In this document: positions 1 through 9,270 of the stretch, one piece after another
How the letters are laid out: each line of letters begins with the position of its first letter
Position numbering within the stretch: the stretch's first letter is position 1
DNA from: Fiminaster sp050874705
GTDB lineage: Bacteria; Bacillota_I; Bacilli_A; RFN20; CAG-826
DNA: 34,187 nt
Direction of reading: 5' to 3'
Assembly: GCA_050874705.1 (NCBI GenBank)
Contig: JBNMLE010000009.1
Span: 1-34,187, forward strand
Program-made: the position numbers and the translations under genes
The notes under the pieces: model-generated
Database searches by the model: none
Told to the model about the DNA's origin: nothing
The model's input: the letters and a program-made list of their open reading frames with translations, nothing else

Positions 1-218
1 AATTTATTAATCATTAAAAGTTAAAAGTCTGTTTTTTAAAACAGTCAAGCTATCAAATTTTTAATGGTTAATTTTTTTGTTATATTTATTTGACAAAATG
101 TGTTTTTTAATTGTTTTTAGTTTAAAAGTTTCATTTTTTTAATTTTCAAAATACAAAAATAACCGCAAAAATCGCATATTTTCAAAATTTTTAAATTTTT
201 AATTTAATATATGTCTAC

Positions 219-248
219 TTTCGGTAGAGTGATTTTCAGTAGAATTAT
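219..248 (+). repeat. Two adjacent 15-bp direct repeats before the XRE-GH3 gene
   Basis: Positions 219-233 and 234-248 are imperfect tandem copies (TTTCGGTAGAGTGAT and TTTCAGTAGAATTAT, three mismatches). The first copy also overlaps a small inverted repeat (CTAC, five-base loop, GTAG). They end 35 bases before the start codon of a gene with a DNA-binding XRE domain, so they could be its autoregulatory operator; that is inference. The rest of 1-283 is extremely AT-rich. It holds a short hairpin at 29-44 (CTGTTTT/AAAACAG), and I found no convincing -35/-10 pair or gene in it. Confidence 0.35.
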
Positions 249-283
249 TGGCAATATAGAGATAACGATAAGAGGAACAAGCA

Positions 284-3200
284 ATGAAACTATCTGAAAA
301 AATCACAATATTGAGAAAAAGAAATAATCTAACTCAGGCAAAACTTGGAGAGTACCTTTTTGTTACTGATAAAGCGGTTTCAAAATGGGAATCTGGGAAA
401 AGTGAACCTGATTTAGACACTCTTAATAAAATGGCCAAGCTATTTAATGTTGATGTTAAATATTTAGTATCTGATTCATATGATATCGACGATATTGATA
501 GCGCTAACAAAGGTGAAAATGTTGTTAGAGAAAAAACAACTGTTGAAAAAAGAAAAATTCCATTTAAATCGTTTGCTATATTAAGTGGCGAAATTACATT
601 GTTCCTTACAATCGCGGTTATCGCAGTTGTTGTTATATTAAATATCATTGGAAATGTTACTGATCGTGTTACTGGTTTGTTTGATAACTGGTATCAAATC
701 GTTTTATTTGCGTTAGACATCTTCTTCTTATCGGTAACACTTCTTTTTGTTGGGCTTGAAGTTGCTCAAACTTATAAATTCAAAAATTATCGCCTTATTA
801 AAAAAGGCAAATCAATGAAAGCATTGTCTCCAACTATTTATGGAGCAACTGCTTTATTCTTTGTTGTTTTATTTATCGTCGGAATGGTTGGAGGAGATTA
901 TGCCATTCAAAATAGATCATCAATTAATGCTGCTTTAAATTTTGAAGAATCTGTTAAAGTTGGCGGTGGTGATACATATTATACTTCCGATTATCTTAAT
1001 GAAGATGGTTCACTTAGCGATGAAAAATTAAATAAAGCCGCTAAAGAGACAGTTAAAGAAGTTAGTGATGAAGGTGTTGTTCTTCTTTGGAACAAAAATA
1101 ACGCTCTTCCACTTGCAAAAGAATCAAAAGTTAATTTATTTGGCATGGGAAGCGTTAAATATTTGCTTTCCGGATTTGGAAATCATGACACTTATGCTTC
1201 ACAAACCGAAGATATGAAAACTGTTTTTGAAACAGGAAACGCTAAATTTGATGTCAACGATGCGTTGTTTAATAAATATAATGAATTGGCATCAACTGGT
1301 AATTATGGTGAAAAGAACGTTCAAGGAAGCGCAACAAATAACCCAAAATATAATGGTTCAACTGGCTATCTTGATGGAAGATATCGCGAATATTTTGTTA
1401 GAGAACCGAGCTGGAGCACATTAACAAGCCCAGTCACTGATAGCGTCTCTCAATATAAAGATGCAGCAATATTTATCATTTCACGTAACGCTAGTGAAGA
1501 TGGAGACGTTTGGTTCCCAACTAGCGAATGCTTAGATAATACATATCTAGATCTTTCAAAAGAAGAAGCTCAAATTTTAGAACAATTAAAGAGCAAAAAA
1601 GATAATGGTGAATTAGATAAAATTGTTGTTATCTTAAATACAAAAAATGTTATGCAAATGCAAAACCTTACTTTAGAAAAGTACGGTGTTGATGCATGTT
1701 TATTTGTGGGACTTAATGGTTCAAGTGCTTATTATTCACTTGGCGATATTCTTGTTGGCGATGTTAATCCAAGTGGTAGTTTAGTTGATACTATTGCTTA
1801 TGATATTGATTCAGCGCCAGCTACAGTTAATACTGGTGATTTTAGATGGACATCTTCAACTGGTTTACCAGCGACAGATTTAGGTGTTTATAACGATTTC
1901 TATCTCGTTTATCAAGAAGGCATTTATGTCGGATATAGATATTATGAAACTCGTTACGAAGATGTTGTATTAAATCAAGGTAATGCTAATTCAATTGTTG
2001 GTGCAAAAAAATCAACATCCACTTGGAAATATCAAGATGAAGTTGCTTTCCCATTTGGATTTGGTGAATCATATACAGACTTTGAGTTTTCAAATTATAG
2101 TGTTAGACACAATGAGGGAGAATTTGGAGGCGATTATACTGTAAGCGTTGATGTTAAAAATATTGGTTCAAGAAGCGGAAAAACTTCAATTCAAGTATAT
2201 CTTCAAAAACCTTACACAGATTATGATGTTACAAACAAAGTTGAGAAAGCATCAGTCGAATTAGCGGGTTTTGCTAAAAGTGATATCCTTGAACCTAATG
2301 AAACAAAAACATATTCTTTAACAGTTAAAGGATCTGAACTTAAAACATATGATGCATACGGAAAAGGCACATATATTTTAGAAAAAGGCGATTATTATTT
2401 ATCAATTGGTAAAGATAGTCATGATGCCTTAAATAATATTCTTGCAAGTAAAGGCTGTTTCTCATCTAATGGAATGATTTCATCTACTGGAGAAAGTTCA
2501 AACGGAAATTCTTCATTAGCATATAAAATTAATATTGAAAATGATGATTTTGAAACATATTCAGTTAGTGAACATACAGGTTATGAGATTAAAAATCAAC
2601 TTTCATCAACCGCTGATTTGAATGTTTATAATGGAACAAAAGATGATCAATCTATAACATATTTATCTCGTTCAAATTGGGCTTCAACTTATCCAGTAGC
2701 TCCTATTTCACTAAATTGTAATAATCAAACAATGGTCTATGATATGCAATATGACCACGCTATCGAAAGTGGAGAAGGACTTGAAATGCCTATTATGGAT
2801 CAAGTCACTGTTAGCGATGAATTCTTATCTCAATTCGCAGATCTTAAGCGTAGAAGATTATCGCTTATCATGCTTCGTGGATATGACTTTGATGATCCAA
2901 TTTGGGATGATTTATTAAATCAACTTTCATGGGCTGATTTAAATAATCTTACTTCTGGTGGTTATCTTACTCTTCATTCATTAACAAGTGTTAACGCTCC
3001 AAGCGGAGTTTCTCGTGATGGAACATTTGGATTAATTCTTAATGGCATTGCTCAAGGTATCGGCTATCCTGCAAGCAATGTTGCAAGCTCAACATTTAAC
3101 ACTGAACTCATTGAAAAGATGGGCAATATATTTGGAAATGAATGTCTACATAAAGGTGTTCATCAATTATATGGACCAAGCGCCGATATGCATCGTACTC

Positions 3201-5554
3201 CTTATGGTGGTCGTAATGCTGAATATTATAGTGAAGATCCATTTATGTCTGGAAAGATGCTTACAGCAGAATGCAAAGGCATTGAAGACAAAGGCATTAT
3301 GGTATGTGCAAAACACTTTGCATTTAACGACCAAGAAATGAATAGATGTGGTGTCGCCACATTCTTAAATGAACAAAGCGCTAGAGAAATATATCTTAAG
3401 GGATGGGAAATGGCCTTTAATTCCACCAAAATTAGTTCGATTATGGCTTCATTTGCTCGTCTTGGAACTAGATATGTTGGTGCATGTGTCGGCTTAATGG
3501 ATGATATTTTAAGAAAAGAATGGAATTTTAAAGGATTTGTAGAAACAGATTCAGCATTTGACCAAGAATATATGACAACACCAAATGCTCGCGCTGAAGC
3601 AGTTATTGCTGGTGTTGATTATTGGATGGATGGTGGTTCATGGCTACATTTCGATGGATTTAAAAATAATCCAAAAGTCGTTTTAGCGGTAAGAGAAAGT
3701 GCACATCGCATGTTGTATGCTTATGTTAATTCCGCAATTATGAATGGAACAAGCAGCAATACGCAAATTATTACTGTTACTCCACCTTGGATTAATGCTA
3801 TTACAGCTCTTAGAATTGTAAGTGGAATTCTTGCTGGTCTTTCTATTGTTGGACTTATTATTTCACTAGTCTTCTATTTTAAAGATAAAGAAAAATATAT
3901 CACTTTATATGAAGCTGATATAAATAATGAAAAGAAATTTAAAAAGATTGAACTTATTTCAAGCGCTTCCTTTATGAGTGCTGTTTGTGCTGGTCTTGCT
4001 ATATTCTTAGGTGTTTCTTTAACAAGTGGTGTAGTCCAAGATAACTTAAAGAACGATCAAGAACAAAGTGAAAATATCTTAAATGAATATCCAACAAGTT
4101 ATGAATTTAAAGTAACAGATGGTCTTGGATATTTTGATGCTGATTCTAAAGGTGTTAATAACGAAGAATCATGCATTGGTATTCGTGGTGAAAATTATGA
4201 AAACGAATATGTATTTGGTTTTGAAGCAAGTGGAAAAACAACAGCTTTATTAACTATTAATATAAGTGGTTCAAATGTTACTAGATCAATTATGGATACA
4301 TTTAAACCATATGTTAATGGTGTTCCATATTATACAAGCAGTGTAACTAATGTTGGGGAACTTTGGACTGAATATTTCTATATTGATTTAGGTGAAATTG
4401 AAATCAATAGGGGATATAACTGTGTTTCATTTATTTATGTTGAACCAAATCCAGGAGTTAGCCTTAATCTTAGAGGAATTTCTCTTTACACTAAAGCAAA
4501 TATTACTCAAGTAAGCGCAACTCGTCCAAATTATATTGAATATAAAGCATATACATTTGATGCGATTGATTATCGCGTTGTCACTAATGGTGGTAAAAAT
4601 TCTAATGAAAATTGTATTGGTGCTTATTATGTGTCACCTGAAAACTGCACATTAAATATTGATTACATAATCAATGCTGAAGAAGAAGGCACTTATCCAT
4701 TATTCTATACAGTTTCAACTGCAAGTGGATTAGTTACTCCAATTAGTACAATTTATGAAACTTGGATAAATGAAGAAAGTATAACCGCTAACGGAAATAT
4801 GCCTACTGGTGGCAATCCTTGGACAAGCTATTCAACTGTTTTATTCGGAAATGTTAAATTAAATAAAGGTAATAACACAATTCATATTGAATATGATTGG
4901 AACAACACAAATAATGCTGGTATTCCAACAACAAACTTTAGAAATATCACATTATATTCAAATAAACTTCTTTCTTTAAGTGAACCAAAACATAGCTGTT
5001 CACATGTTTGTAGTGTTTGTGGTGGCTGTCTTGATGATAATTGCGTATTTTCATCATGCCGCGACAATAAATGTAAATGTGTTAGAGATGAATATGTAAT
5101 CGGTGCAGATCAATATTCAAATATTTATGGTCATCTTAATTACAATTCATCGAAAGATGTTGTTGAAATTGATAACACTTATGAATACGGATATGTTGAA
5201 TATGACATTATCTCTTCTACTAGTGGAGCTGCAAAATTTGCAATGACAATTTCTCGCAATTCTACTGATGTATGGCCAATTTGTGACTATTTTAGAATTT
5301 GGATTAATAATGGTTCAACTGAAGAATATGAAAGCGGTGATAAAAGCAATGTTCTTTCAAAAGGAAAATATACCGCAATGACTGTTTCAGGATCATCACA
5401 AGATTTTGACACAATCGAAATTGGTCTTATCGATTTAAAAGAAGGCGACAATAAAATTGTTATCGGTTGGACCGCTGTTGGTAATAGCGCATACGCCTTC
5501 TCATTAAAGGATGTTAGATTAACAACTGTAAATAACACCATTATAGTTAAATAA
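284..5554 (+). CDS. XRE-HTH / membrane / inverted glycoside hydrolase family 3 fusion with C-terminal beta-sandwich modules
   Basis: This 1756-residue protein is predicted to hydrolyse beta-glycosides outside the cell while carrying a DNA-binding domain inside. Residues 5-60 are an XRE helix-turn-helix (LTQAKLGEYL, AVSKWESG). Three membrane helices follow at about 98-124, 137-163 and 185-207. Next come the GH3 C-terminal domain (starting near 260, EGVVLLWNKNNALPL), an Fn3-like domain (about 630-720) and the GH3 N-terminal catalytic barrel (about 890-1120). The barrel has the KHFA motif at 1010 and the likely nucleophile Asp1089 in FVETDSAFD. Two more helices lie at about 1177-1197 and 1222-1248, around a Lys-rich loop. 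The C-terminal part holds three beta-sandwich modules, with a cysteine knuckle at 1572-1599 before the last. The topology fits the positive-inside rule. GH3 enzymes with inverted domain order are known, but the XRE fusion is unusual. The RBS AGAGGA supports this start. Substrate is unknown. Confidence 0.85.
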   Translation: MKLSEKITILRKRNNLTQAKLGEYLFVTDKAVSKWESGKSEPDLDTLNKMAKLFNVDVKYLVSDSYDIDDIDSANKGENVVREKTTVEKRKIPFKSFAILSGEITLFLTIAVIAVVVILNIIGNVTDRVTGLFDNWYQIVLFALDIFFLSVTLLFVGLEVAQTYKFKNYRLIKKGKSMKALSPTIYGATALFFVVLFIVGMVGGDYAIQNRSSINAALNFEESVKVGGGDTYYTSDYLNEDGSLSDEKLNKAAKETVKEVSDEGVVLLWNKNNALPLAKESKVNLFGMGSVKYLLSGFGNHDTYASQTEDMKTVFETGNAKFDVNDALFNKYNELASTGNYGEKNVQGSATNNPKYNGSTGYLDGRYREYFVREPSWSTLTSPVTDSVSQYKDAAIFIISRNASEDGDVWFPTSECLDNTYLDLSKEEAQILEQLKSKKDNGELDKIVVILNTKNVMQMQNLTLEKYGVDACLFVGLNGSSAYYSLGDILVGDVNPSGSLVDTIAYDIDSAPATVNTGDFRWTSSTGLPATDLGVYNDFYLVYQEGIYVGYRYYETRYEDVVLNQGNANSIVGAKKSTSTWKYQDEVAFPFGFGESYTDFEFSNYSVRHNEGEFGGDYTVSVDVKNIGSRSGKTSIQVYLQKPYTDYDVTNKVEKASVELAGFAKSDILEPNETKTYSLTVKGSELKTYDAYGKGTYILEKGDYYLSIGKDSHDALNNILASKGCFSSNGMISSTGESSNGNSSLAYKINIENDDFETYSVSEHTGYEIKNQLSSTADLNVYNGTKDDQSITYLSRSNWASTYPVAPISLNCNNQTMVYDMQYDHAIESGEGLEMPIMDQVTVSDEFLSQFADLKRRRLSLIMLRGYDFDDPIWDDLLNQLSWADLNNLTSGGYLTLHSLTSVNAPSGVSRDGTFGLILNGIAQGIGYPASNVASSTFNTELIEKMGNIFGNECLHKGVHQLYGPSADMHRTPYGGRNAEYYSEDPFMSGKMLTAECKGIEDKGIMVCAKHFAFNDQEMNRCGVATFLNEQSAREIYLKGWEMAFNSTKISSIMASFARLGTRYVGACVGLMDDILRKEWNFKGFVETDSAFDQEYMTTPNARAEAVIAGVDYWMDGGSWLHFDGFKNNPKVVLAVRESAHRMLYAYVNSAIMNGTSSNTQIITVTPPWINAITALRIVSGILAGLSIVGLIISLVFYFKDKEKYITLYEADINNEKKFKKIELISSASFMSAVCAGLAIFLGVSLTSGVVQDNLKNDQEQSENILNEYPTSYEFKVTDGLGYFDADSKGVNNEESCIGIRGENYENEYVFGFEASGKTTALLTINISGSNVTRSIMDTFKPYVNGVPYYTSSVTNVGELWTEYFYIDLGEIEINRGYNCVSFIYVEPNPGVSLNLRGISLYTKANITQVSATRPNYIEYKAYTFDAIDYRVVTNGGKNSNENCIGAYYVSPENCTLNIDYIINAEEEGTYPLFYTVSTASGLVTPISTIYETWINEESITANGNMPTGGNPWTSYSTVLFGNVKLNKGNNTIHIEYDWNNTNNAGIPTTNFRNITLYSNKLLSLSEPKHSCSHVCSVCGGCLDDNCVFSSCRDNKCKCVRDEYVIGADQYSNIYGHLNYNSSKDVVEIDNTYEYGYVEYDIISSTSGAAKFAMTISRNSTDVWPICDYFRIWINNGSTEEYESGDKSNVLSKGKYTAMTVSGSSQDFDTIEIGLIDLKEGDNKIVIGWTAVGNSAYAFSLKDVRLTTVNNTIIVK

Positions 5555-5584
5555 TCTCATCATAAATTCATAAAGGAGAAATTC

Positions 5585-8500
5585 ATGAAATTTAAAAAAC
5601 TATTTACGATTTTATGTTCGCTTGTCCTTCTTTCTTCTTGTGGTGAAAATTCATCTGAGTCATCAACTGGATTAACTACCACAACGACTACAATAACAGA
5701 AGAAAATATTCCTGTTGAAAGTGTAGAAATAAGCGAAAGCGAATTAAATCTAGACCTTTATGGTGAAACTAGTGCCACTTTAGTAGCGAACATACTACCA
5801 GAAAATGCATCCGACAAGTCTATTAATTGGATATCGACAAATTCTAGCGTTGCAAGCGTTAAAGATGGAGTAGTTACCGCTAAAAAGGTTGGTACAACAA
5901 CTGTCAAAGCCGTTTCAGTTTCTGACATGAGCAAGTTTGACAGCGTCATGGTCAATGTAGTTGATTCAACTCCGCTTCCAGACAAATATACCTTTGAAAG
6001 TAACGATTATCGTGTTGTTACAAATGGTGCTAAAAAAGAAGATGGAATCGGTGTTATTACTGATGATGTATTATCGATCGAATATACAGTCCACATTGAC
6101 AAAGACGAAAAAGTTAAAATTGGTTACAATATTTCAACACGTCAAATAGTTACAGCTGTTAAAGATATTTATTCTTTATATATCAACGGTGTTAAACAAG
6201 CTGATTCAGCAGCCACAATTCCTGCCGAAGGAGAAATGTGGAAAACATATTATGATGTTGAAATTGGTGAATATGATTTAGTAAGTGGCGACAATAAAAT
6301 CACAATTACATATGATTATTCAAAAACAGGTCATCCTAGTGTTAACTTTAAACAATTATTAATTTATTCATTTAACGAAGTAACACTCGTTGAACCTCCT
6401 CACACATGCGGACATGAATGCGATATTTGTGGAAAATGCACTGATGAGACATGCAAATTTAGTGCATGCAGCGAAAAATGTACATGTGTTAAAACAAATT
6501 ATGAATTAAATGTTAGTGATAGTGCTTCTGCATATGGTGATATCAGCTTAGTCAATAATGTTATGACAAATGTCAATCCATATGGATATGGCTATGTTAA
6601 ATTCAAATTTAATGCCGAAAAAGCCGGTAGTGCATTATTAAGCCTTAATATCAGTGGAAATAATGAAGCTTCTTGGGGTATTTGCGATTATTTCAGAATC
6701 TATGTTAATAGTGGAACAAAATCTGATTGGGATAGCGATTCTAAATTAGGCATCTTAGATAAGAGCGCTTATACTGCTTCAACAATTAAGGGAAGCGGTT
6801 CAGAGATGCACGATATTAAACTTGGATTAGTTAATATTATCGCAGGCACAAATACAATTGTTATCGCTTGGACAGCTGTCAATCAAGCTAAATATTCATT
6901 ATCATTAGGTGGAATAGCTCTTGAAACTGTTGAAAACGTAATTACTAAAGCTCCTATTCATCTTTGCACATCAATTTGTCCAATATGTGGACATTGCCAA
7001 AATGCAACTTGTGAAGAAGATGATTGCTTAGAAAAATGTGTTTGTGGCGCTCTTCAAAATGCATCATTTAAAGCAGTTAATGCAAATAGCCTTGTTTATA
7101 CAGGTGCTGATGCAACTGTAAATGATGGTATTAATACTGAAAATGACTATTTCCAACTCGTTGGAAGTCCAAATAATATCAATCACCTTGTATTTAATAT
7201 TAAATCAAGTAAAGCATCAAAAGCGGCTTTGTATTTAAACATCAAAGCATCAGCTGGTCTTAATGTAAGCGGTGTTGATGGTCAAAATGTTATTAAATTT
7301 ATTAATGGATTAACTGGAGAAGAAACAAATTTAGTTGTTAATATTCCAAATAGCGAAGAATTTGTCAGCGTTAAGCTCGGTGTTGTTGATCTTATTCCTT
7401 ATGGAAGTGATGGAAACTATAATTCCATTAAAATGTGGTTACAAGGTTGGGGTGGTACAATTCAAATTCGCTCTCTTGATATTTATACAAGCGATGATGT
7501 TGAATTAACATTCCCATTCACCCCACATATTTGTTCATCCATTTGTCCAATATGTGGAAAATGTACAAATGAAGAATGTAGTGAAATTGCATGCAGCGAA
7601 AAATGTACATGCCCAAAATCAAAAGATACTCTTCTTCCAATGTCAACTTATACTTATTCATCATATCAACCAGGTTCATATAGTGATGTAACTTCTGATG
7701 GACTTGTTGGACATGCTGTAAGTGGTCATTTATTCCATTTCAAATCCTATTTTGTTACCGATAAAGTTACATCTGTTGCAGTCTATCTTCAAGTTAAAGG
7801 CTCTGATGGACAAAGCTTCTCCATTAGAAGTGGTTCTGGTTATACTCAACTTGGTATAGCAAATGCATTAGGAAGCGATCCTAATACAAAACTTAGCAAT
7901 GTTGATACAACTGTTTCACTTTCTTCAACAAATGCAACCGATGTTTATGTTGGTTCATTAAGCCTTGTGCCAGGTGAACTTGGTGCATTTGCAACTTGGA
8001 TTAACGATTTAAGTGCTGATGTGACTATTACAAATATCAAATTAGTTGCTGATAGCAGCGTTACTCTTCAAGGTGTTAAAAATGTTATCAATGTTGAAGG
8101 ACATACATGTTCATTCTGCGGAGGTTGTACTGAAAAATGTGGTGAATGTGCATTTAATTGCACATGTGGAGAAGTAAAAGCAACTTCACTTAATTTTGCG
8201 GATAGCTGCTATAATGTTCATATTACTGATTATAAAACAACATATAACAGTGAAAATGTTATTAAAGTAAGTTCTATTCCAGCAGGATTTGCAATCAACC
8301 ATGTACAATCATATTTTACTGTTGATAAAGACACATATTTATCAATTAATATGTCTATGATTAGCGAAGCTTCTTCTAAATCAATTTCTTATAGCAATGC
8401 CGATGGAAGCAAATTCCAATACGGTATCGTTAGTGAACTTGGTAAAGATTCAAGCGACAATTATGTAACATTAACAAGTGAAATTAATTCTAGTGATTAC

Positions 8501-8647
8501 ACAAATGTATCATTAGGAAAAATCTATGTAAAAGCAGGAGAAAAATTATTCCTTGGTTTCTGGCTCAATGCCACTGATACATATTATATGAAAGATATTT
8601 CTTTCGTTTCTAATAATGGCGCGACAGTAAGCGCTGTTCTTGCATAA
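5585..8647 (+). CDS. Giant lipoprotein: Big_2 domain plus beta-sandwich/cysteine-knuckle array
   Basis: The protein has 1020 residues. A lipoprotein signal peptide ends in LSSC, so Cys19 should be lipidated and the protein anchored on the outer face of the membrane. A Thr/Ser linker is followed by a Big_2 (bacterial Ig-like) domain at about 44-127. Five beta-sandwich modules follow, at about 137-268, 306-452, 492-640, 680-832 and 866-1020. They are separated by Cys-rich knuckles at 275-301, 461-487, 650-676 and 842-861. The first module pair and its knuckle are clearly related to the C-terminus of the upstream GH3 protein (shared DYRVVTNG, ICDYFRI and WTAV segments). The modules resemble carbohydrate-binding folds, but I cannot name the family. 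The gene lies 30 bases after the GH3 gene with a good RBS (AAAGGAG), so the two are probably one operon. A role in binding the glycan cleaved by GH3 is inference. Confidence 0.8.
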   Translation: MKFKKLFTILCSLVLLSSCGENSSESSTGLTTTTTTITEENIPVESVEISESELNLDLYGETSATLVANILPENASDKSINWISTNSSVASVKDGVVTAKKVGTTTVKAVSVSDMSKFDSVMVNVVDSTPLPDKYTFESNDYRVVTNGAKKEDGIGVITDDVLSIEYTVHIDKDEKVKIGYNISTRQIVTAVKDIYSLYINGVKQADSAATIPAEGEMWKTYYDVEIGEYDLVSGDNKITITYDYSKTGHPSVNFKQLLIYSFNEVTLVEPPHTCGHECDICGKCTDETCKFSACSEKCTCVKTNYELNVSDSASAYGDISLVNNVMTNVNPYGYGYVKFKFNAEKAGSALLSLNISGNNEASWGICDYFRIYVNSGTKSDWDSDSKLGILDKSAYTASTIKGSGSEMHDIKLGLVNIIAGTNTIVIAWTAVNQAKYSLSLGGIALETVENVITKAPIHLCTSICPICGHCQNATCEEDDCLEKCVCGALQNASFKAVNANSLVYTGADATVNDGINTENDYFQLVGSPNNINHLVFNIKSSKASKAALYLNIKASAGLNVSGVDGQNVIKFINGLTGEETNLVVNIPNSEEFVSVKLGVVDLIPYGSDGNYNSIKMWLQGWGGTIQIRSLDIYTSDDVELTFPFTPHICSSICPICGKCTNEECSEIACSEKCTCPKSKDTLLPMSTYTYSSYQPGSYSDVTSDGLVGHAVSGHLFHFKSYFVTDKVTSVAVYLQVKGSDGQSFSIRSGSGYTQLGIANALGSDPNTKLSNVDTTVSLSSTNATDVYVGSLSLVPGELGAFATWINDLSADVTITNIKLVADSSVTLQGVKNVINVEGHTCSFCGGCTEKCGECAFNCTCGEVKATSLNFADSCYNVHITDYKTTYNSENVIKVSSIPAGFAINHVQSYFTVDKDTYLSINMSMISEASSKSISYSNADGSKFQYGIVSELGKDSSDNYVTLTSEINSSDYTNVSLGKIYVKAGEKLFLGFWLNATDTYYMKDISFVSNNGATVSAVLA

Positions 8648-8666
8648 TTAAATAACATTTAAAATA

Positions 8667-8703
8667 AGAGGTATATCAAAAAAGATATATCTCTTTTTCT
8701 TTT
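8667..8703 (+). terminator. Rho-independent terminator after the lipoprotein gene
   Basis: An 11-bp stem (AGAGGTATATC at 8667-8677, GATATATCTCT at 8684-8694, one G-U pair) closes a six-A loop. A T-rich tail follows. It ends the GH3-lipoprotein operon. Confidence 0.8.
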
Positions 8704-8739
8704 ATATAAAAAGAATTAATACTAGAAATATTATATAAA

Positions 8740-8748
8740 TGATAAAAT
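8740..8748 (+). promoter_or_regulatory. Extended -10 promoter of ruvX, predicted leaderless
   Basis: TGATAAAAT is an extended -10 box (TGn followed by TAAAAT at 8743-8748). The ruvX ATG lies 6 bases after it, so the expected start of transcription falls on the start codon itself. There is no Shine-Dalgarno between them and no clear -35 box. Confidence 0.5.
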
Positions 8749-8754
8749 AACAAT

Positions 8755-9183
8755 ATGGAAAAGAATTTACTTGCAATAGACTTAGGAAAAGGATCAATAG
8801 GACTTGCTATATCTAGAAGTGGTAATTTTATTTCTTTATTACCTGAAGTCAGATTTAAATTAGGTCATTATGATGATGCTTTAAAAGCAATTAAAGATCT
8901 TTTAGAAATTGAAACAATTGAACATTTTGTAGTCGGTTATCCACTTTATCCTAGTGGCGATGAATGTGAAATGACACCTATTGTTAAAGGTTTTGCTGCT
9001 ATGCTAAGAAATACATTTCCAAATATAGCAATACATTATCAAGATGAAAGAAATAGCACTGTTGAAGCTATGAATATGTTTCATGAAAATGGTATAAAAG
9101 CAAAAAAACAAAAAAGAAAAATTGATTCTGGAGCAGCATATATAATTCTTGAAAGATATCTAAAAAGAATTGGGCAAAATTAA
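8755..9183 (+). CDS. ruvX: RuvX/YqgF family Holliday-junction resolvase-like nuclease
   Basis: At 142 residues this matches the usual length of the RuvX (YqgF/YrrK) family, an RNase H-fold nuclease linked to Holliday-junction resolution and, in some bacteria, 16S rRNA 5'-end processing. Visible motifs are the first acidic strand AIDLGKGSIGLAIS (Asp9), the VVGYPLYPSG strand near 58-67, the DERNST motif near 103-108 that carries the second acidic pair, and the C-terminal KIDSGAAYIIL helix with the third Asp. The gene stands alone between a terminator and the metal-resistance locus. Its ATG sits 6 bases after an extended -10 box and lacks a Shine-Dalgarno, which points to a leaderless message. 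Cytoplasmic. Confidence 0.9.
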   Translation: MEKNLLAIDLGKGSIGLAISRSGNFISLLPEVRFKLGHYDDALKAIKDLLEIETIEHFVVGYPLYPSGDECEMTPIVKGFAAMLRNTFPNIAIHYQDERNSTVEAMNMFHENGIKAKKQKRKIDSGAAYIILERYLKRIGQN

Positions 9184-9219
9184 CTTTTAAAAACAAATTT
9201 AGAAAAATAACAATTGAAC

Positions 9220-9250
9220 AGTTGACAAAGTATTCAACTATGTATATATT
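9220..9250 (+). promoter_or_regulatory. Promoter and overlapping ArsR-type operator of the metal-sensor gene
   Basis: A near-consensus promoter is present: TTGACA at 9222-9227, a 17-base spacer, and TATATT at 9245-9250. An imperfect palindrome at 9220-9239 (arms AGTTGA and TCAACT) covers the -35 box and the start of the spacer. It matches the perfect palindrome before the ATPase gene at 16 of 20 positions. A bound ArsR-family dimer would block RNA polymerase here. Confidence 0.75.
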
Positions 9251-9270
9251 ATTTTGTGTGAGGTAAAAAG

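Noticed and set aside
29..44. Terminator of an upstream gene
   Set aside because: The CTGTTTT/AAAACAG stem has a two-base loop and is not followed by a T-run.
284..5554. Mycoplasma-type genetic code (TGA as Trp)
   Set aside because: Trp positions use TGG throughout, and TGA serves as a stop at 21601 and 29045.
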